From assembly GCA_965116055.1 (NCBI GenBank), contig OZ220466.1:1240001-1304000 (forward strand): a DNA stretch of 64,000 nt. The letters are read 5' to 3'. This DNA is from Bin55 sp965116055 (GTDB lineage: Bacteria > Pseudomonadota > Gammaproteobacteria > Pseudomonadales > Azotimanducaceae). Made by a program: the position numbers and the translations under genes. Shown here in pieces: positions 61,901 to 64,000 of the stretch; the stretch's first letter is position 1; each line of letters opens with the position of its first letter. The notes beneath the pieces were generated by a model, which saw only the letters and a program-made list of their open reading frames with translations, searched no databases and had not been told where the DNA came from.

Positions 61901-64000
61901 TCTCGGCGGGCTGTTCACCGATACGGACGACGGCGCGGACGGCCTGGTCATCACGGCGACGACGGTAGGCGAGGGCGCGGACCGCGCGACGGCCACGGTG
62001 GCTGGCACGACGTTGACGCTGGCGGGCGTGGCGCTGGGCGAGGTGGATATCCAGTTGACGGCGACGGACCCGCACGGGGCGACGGCGACCTCGACGCTGA
62101 TGGCGACGGTGGTCAATGTGGCGCCGACGGTGGCGATGGAGGTGGCACCGCAAGCGCTTGATCGGATGGACCCGCTGACGGTGGATGTGAGTGATGTCTT
62201 CGTGGACGCCGATGGCGAGCTGGCGACGCTGGAAGCGACGGTGGCGGATGAGCGTATCGTGGCGGTCGGCGCGATTGACCTGGCGGACGGTCTGCTGACG
62301 CTGACGGGGTTGGCGGTGGGTGAAACCGCCGTGACCGTGCATGCGACGGACCATGACGGCGATCAGGCGATGGCGACCGTGACGGTCGCGGTGGACAATG
62401 TCAAACCGGTGGTGGCGACGGCGGTAGGCCCCCAAACCCTGACCCGCATCCATGACCTGATGTATGATGCGAGCGCGCTGTTCCGGGATCCGGATACGGA
62501 CGCGCCGTTGGCGCTGACGGTGGCGGTGGCCGACCCGATGATTGCGACGGCGGCTGTGGCGGGGCATCGGCTCACGGTGGAAGGTCTTCATGTGGGGTCG
62601 ACGACGGTGACGGTCACGGCGACCGATGCGGATGGCGGCACGGCCGCGCACGAGTTTGTCGTCGCGGTCGAGAACGTCACGCCGACCGTGGCGCTGGGGC
62701 TGACGGACCAGACCTTCGACCGGCGGGCGCCGTTGGGGCTCGACCTGACGGGGACGTTCATGGACGACGATGGCGCGATTCGGCAGTTGACGGCGACGGT
62801 GGCGGATCCGTCGATTGCGACGGCAAGGGTTGACGACACGTTGTTGACGATCGAGGCGCTGGAGGTGGGGACGACGGCCGTCACCCTGACGGCGACGGAC
62901 GATCATGGGGCGATAGCGGCGACCACGTTCGTGGCGACGGTGGTCAATCTTGCGCCGGTGGTGGCGCATGCGGTGCCGGCGCAAACGGGGACGCGCCTGA
63001 CACCCCGGGTGGTTGATCTCGGGATGATCTTTGATGATCCGGATGCGCCGAATGCGGAACTGGCGCTGAGCGTGCGCGTGGATCCGGAGACTGTCGTCGC
63101 GGCGCAGTTGGACGGTGTCCTGTTGACGCTTGCGGGATTAGCCGTAGGTCATGCGGAGGTAACGCTCACGGCGCTGGATGCGGATGGCGGTACGGTGTCG
63201 ACGACGTTTATGACGACAGTAGAGAATGTGGCGCCGGAAGTGGCCCAGGCGTTGGTTGATCAGAAGATGGATCGGCGTGCGCCGCTGACCCTGGATGTGG
63301 CATCTACCTTCCAGGATGCGGACGACGGATCGGCTGCGCTGAACTTGACGGTCATGACCGCGGACGGCGATGTGGCCGAGGCGATGCTCCAGGGAACCCG
63401 GTTGACGGTGACGGCGTGGGCCGTCGGTGCGACCGAGGTGACGGTGACGGCGACGGATGCGAGCGGGGCGAGTGTGACGGACACGTTCGAGGTGACGGTG
63501 GTGAATGTGGCGCCGGTGGTGGCGGCGGCGGTGATGGATCAAACGATCACGCGGGTGGCGGATGTGGCGCTTGATGTGAGCGGCGTATTTCGCGATCCGG
63601 ATACGGCGGCACCCTTGACGTTGACGGTGACGACGGCCGAGGCGACGTTGGTGGCGGCCACGCTGGGTGCGGACCGTCGGTTGACGCTGCGCGGTCTGGC
63701 CGTGGGCGAGACGGTGTTGACGTTGACGGCGACGGATATGGACGGTGGTCACGTCATGGACGAGGTTCAGGTGACGGTGGCGAATGTGGCGCCGCAAGTC
63801 GCCAATGCGCTCAGTCCGCTGGTTCTGGAAGTGGGCGGTGCGGCCGCCACGCCGACGATTGAGGGTCTATTTAGTGATGATGGCGATGCGTTGACGTACA
63901 CGGTGGCGACGGCGGATGCGGGCATTGCGACGGCGGCGCTGGCGGGGCCGCAGGCGCAAGTGCGCCCGATCGCGCGTGGGTCAACGACGCTCACGATCAC
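58956..64000 (+). CDS. Giant secreted cadherin-like repeat protein, 3'-truncated by window edge
   Basis: I followed this frame from ATG 58956 to the last base: 1681 codons with no stop. AGGAGAAGG lies just upstream. A signal peptide is clear (RRFGGSLLVALLTAWCGSQALA, from about residue 9, cleavage near 30). The first part has cadherin-type ends (LNLNDVNEAPV, VTVKDVNELE, IVTDVNDVPM) and one EF-hand-like loop DVNENGKIDGGE (codons near 61000). From about 61830 it becomes a series of ~90-95-residue repeats, each closing with VTVTATDxDGG... and VxNVAP. Likely a calcium-stabilised surface adhesin or large exoprotein. Codons are almost all ACG, GCG, GTG and GAC, unlike the core genes. The C-terminal secretion or anchoring signal lies outside. 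Confidence 0.9.
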   Translation, partial: MVHNTTRCRRFGGSLLVALLTAWCGSQALAEEAFEADAVSVSFDEGQFFYASHPSDHGPYMRNPTRTAGLHHYTADGAGTQGGASTNGAANSLINREIDAARTTPALADACYTVAVTDAAGKASDIFALAQTADCKSVASKSANDGTMGATGGHVKMKAESLLDYETSSKYVIKVHAHKGDKVVDTLTLTLNLNDVNEAPVVLKPFTYERSGNDRSGDDLQPVGASRVYLNAGESTSISFNRMFRDLDATPEALVTDKKHNVCDNGVANTPGVDGQIHSTAAPSNLLGRGAVRGYSWPGLRGVQSAGDGKVYCVYHDVARADPPHPGQRVVKVSVQGQRLILTAYDQTTQGTYLAQVYAKTGSGTEESGAIVPTKVSSTYGKITVIVKKGVNNPPAFAGGSVGFRTTVNEGTGADALVASVVPGTTAATADDWNAGDLDTHDTDVHYKVVGTPCPAKKYATYTLTDGGSCWKYKDNSGNVSLTGALVDYEKLPAGKMATVRLQASDGYDTVTIPITVTVKDVNELETDAEAVKALGTVRLTNDEKSDPIELASLFIDPEGDPLTFSAYSNLREDLVKIDGRDLILTGKGATATAEKTYTITVTASDGKLSKDATFQLKVRAKNVAPSFEPAGVRSFGMSVAEDAPVGTFLATAITYMDADSADEVQATVDSELFEAVRVGRVDVNENGKIDGGESSLCALPLKMTVSKHCRKVASELGLRTKARLNAEQQDRHTLTLTLDDGWDKSGTVQVHVIVTDVNDVPMVKLDAAGEPLTIAEQVVAVDGSLTLAVGGYFTDEDGDRLKVDAISSMKQVATVMVSGLDQVTIRGLSEGMATITLTADDGEGGTVTLKFMVKVTTNRPPVADKDAFMARLPEADTVNVGSTFDLALSGLFTDPDEGDMVGLPQAMTSDEDVLLVVVTNDGATATLVGRASGMATLTLTATDEAGNKTSVSQAITVNAAPAEAQPLAARTLDRVTPQAVDLGGLFTDTDDGADGLVITATTVGEGADRATATVAGTTLTLAGVALGEVDIQLTATDPHGATATSTLMATVVNVAPTVAMEVAPQALDRMDPLTVDVSDVFVDADGELATLEATVADERIVAVGAIDLADGLLTLTGLAVGETAVTVHATDHDGDQAMATVTVAVDNVKPVVATAVGPQTLTRIHDLMYDASALFRDPDTDAPLALTVAVADPMIATAAVAGHRLTVEGLHVGSTTVTVTATDADGGTAAHEFVVAVENVTPTVALGLTDQTFDRRAPLGLDLTGTFMDDDGAIRQLTATVADPSIATARVDDTLLTIEALEVGTTAVTLTATDDHGAIAATTFVATVVNLAPVVAHAVPAQTGTRLTPRVVDLGMIFDDPDAPNAELALSVRVDPETVVAAQLDGVLLTLAGLAVGHAEVTLTALDADGGTVSTTFMTTVENVAPEVAQALVDQKMDRRAPLTLDVASTFQDADDGSAALNLTVMTADGDVAEAMLQGTRLTVTAWAVGATEVTVTATDASGASVTDTFEVTVVNVAPVVAAAVMDQTITRVADVALDVSGVFRDPDTAAPLTLTVTTAEATLVAATLGADRRLTLRGLAVGETVLTLTATDMDGGHVMDEVQVTVANVAPQVANALSPLVLEVGGAAATPTIEGLFSDDGDALTYTVATADAGIATAALAGPQAQVRPIARGSTTLTI
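61830..64000 (+). repeat. Tandem ~93-residue repeats in the giant protein
   Basis: Repeat boundaries are marked by the V(V/E)N(V/L)(A/T/K)P motif at about 62107, 62395, 62665, 62941, 63223, 63502 and 63781, giving units of 90-96 codons. Each has Q.(L/M)(D/T)R, a D(P/A)D acidic turn, and GL(A/E)VG before the closing strand. The series continues past the window edge. Confidence 0.85.

Noticed and set aside
59841..62984. Minus-strand open frame of 1047 codons, rich in Arg and His
   Set aside because: It is the antisense shadow of the giant plus-strand gene. Codons such as ACG, GCG, GTG and GAC on the plus strand read as CGT, CGC, CAC and GTC on the other and contain no stops. It has no signal, no ribosome binding site and no domain, whereas the plus frame has all of these.
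61830..64000. CRISPR-like or satellite repeat array
   Set aside because: The periodicity is ~280 bp, degenerate and in-frame, reflecting protein domain repeats in a coding sequence.

Overview
The window looks like the chromosome of an uncultured gammaproteobacterium. The evidence is a tesA-ybbA-ybbP block, a complete system I cytochrome c maturation operon, YheU, TtcA, BolA, TrhO, LpxA and Prc homologs, and an SMC-type (not MukB-type) condensin. Base composition is moderate over most of the window. It is clearly AT-rich around 24.2-26.8 kb and 45.6-46.1 kb, and clearly GC-rich in the IS1634-type transposase and in the giant surface protein that runs off the right edge. I recognised no rRNA, tRNA or CRISPR array.

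Layout. 0-5 kb holds small-molecule and acyl-CoA genes: two APH-type kinases, a zinc alcohol dehydrogenase, an enoyl-CoA hydratase/isomerase and an SDR. 5-17 kb holds a large Lhr helicase, a winged-helix protein, an acyl-CoA dehydrogenase, a SRAP (YedK/HMCES) protein, a Gfo/Idh-aldo/keto reductase fusion, and lpxA translationally coupled to a PhyH-type dioxygenase. 17.2-24.2 kb is an envelope transport operon: a LolA-like protein, two FtsX-like permeases, an ABC ATPase and an outer-membrane barrel, followed by a gamma-glutamyltransferase. 24.2-26.8 kb is an AT-rich island with a beta-class DNA methyltransferase and a PhyH-type Fe(II)/2-oxoglutarate dioxygenase, bracketed by two copies of a MITE. 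26.8-45.6 kb is core metabolism and maintenance: acnA, a ThrRS lacking the TGS domain, prc, lepB, DUF1244, terC, yaaA, PP2C, bolA, trhO, tesA, ybbA, ybbP, ttcA and yheU. 43.4-51.0 kb is ccmABCD-EFGHI, split between ccmD and ccmE by a third MITE plus AT-rich filler. smc follows. 54.7-58.1 kb contains two insertion sequences, one IS1634-type and one IS5-type. From 58.96 kb to the end there is a secreted repeat protein of at least 1681 codons.

The IS5-type element at 56756-58115 has the same terminal inverted repeats as the three MITEs. The IS and two of the MITEs still show matching 4-bp target duplications, so this element is the likely source of the transposase that moved them. The most interesting accessory locus is the methyltransferase-dioxygenase pair: the reading frames touch, the methyltransferase has an unusual proline-rich decapeptide-repeat linker, and the dioxygenase has an intact iron site. 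It is a candidate DNA base modification or hypermodification module. Three convergent gene pairs in the core region have interlocked stop codons (CTAG, CTAG, TTAG), leaving no room for an intergenic terminator.
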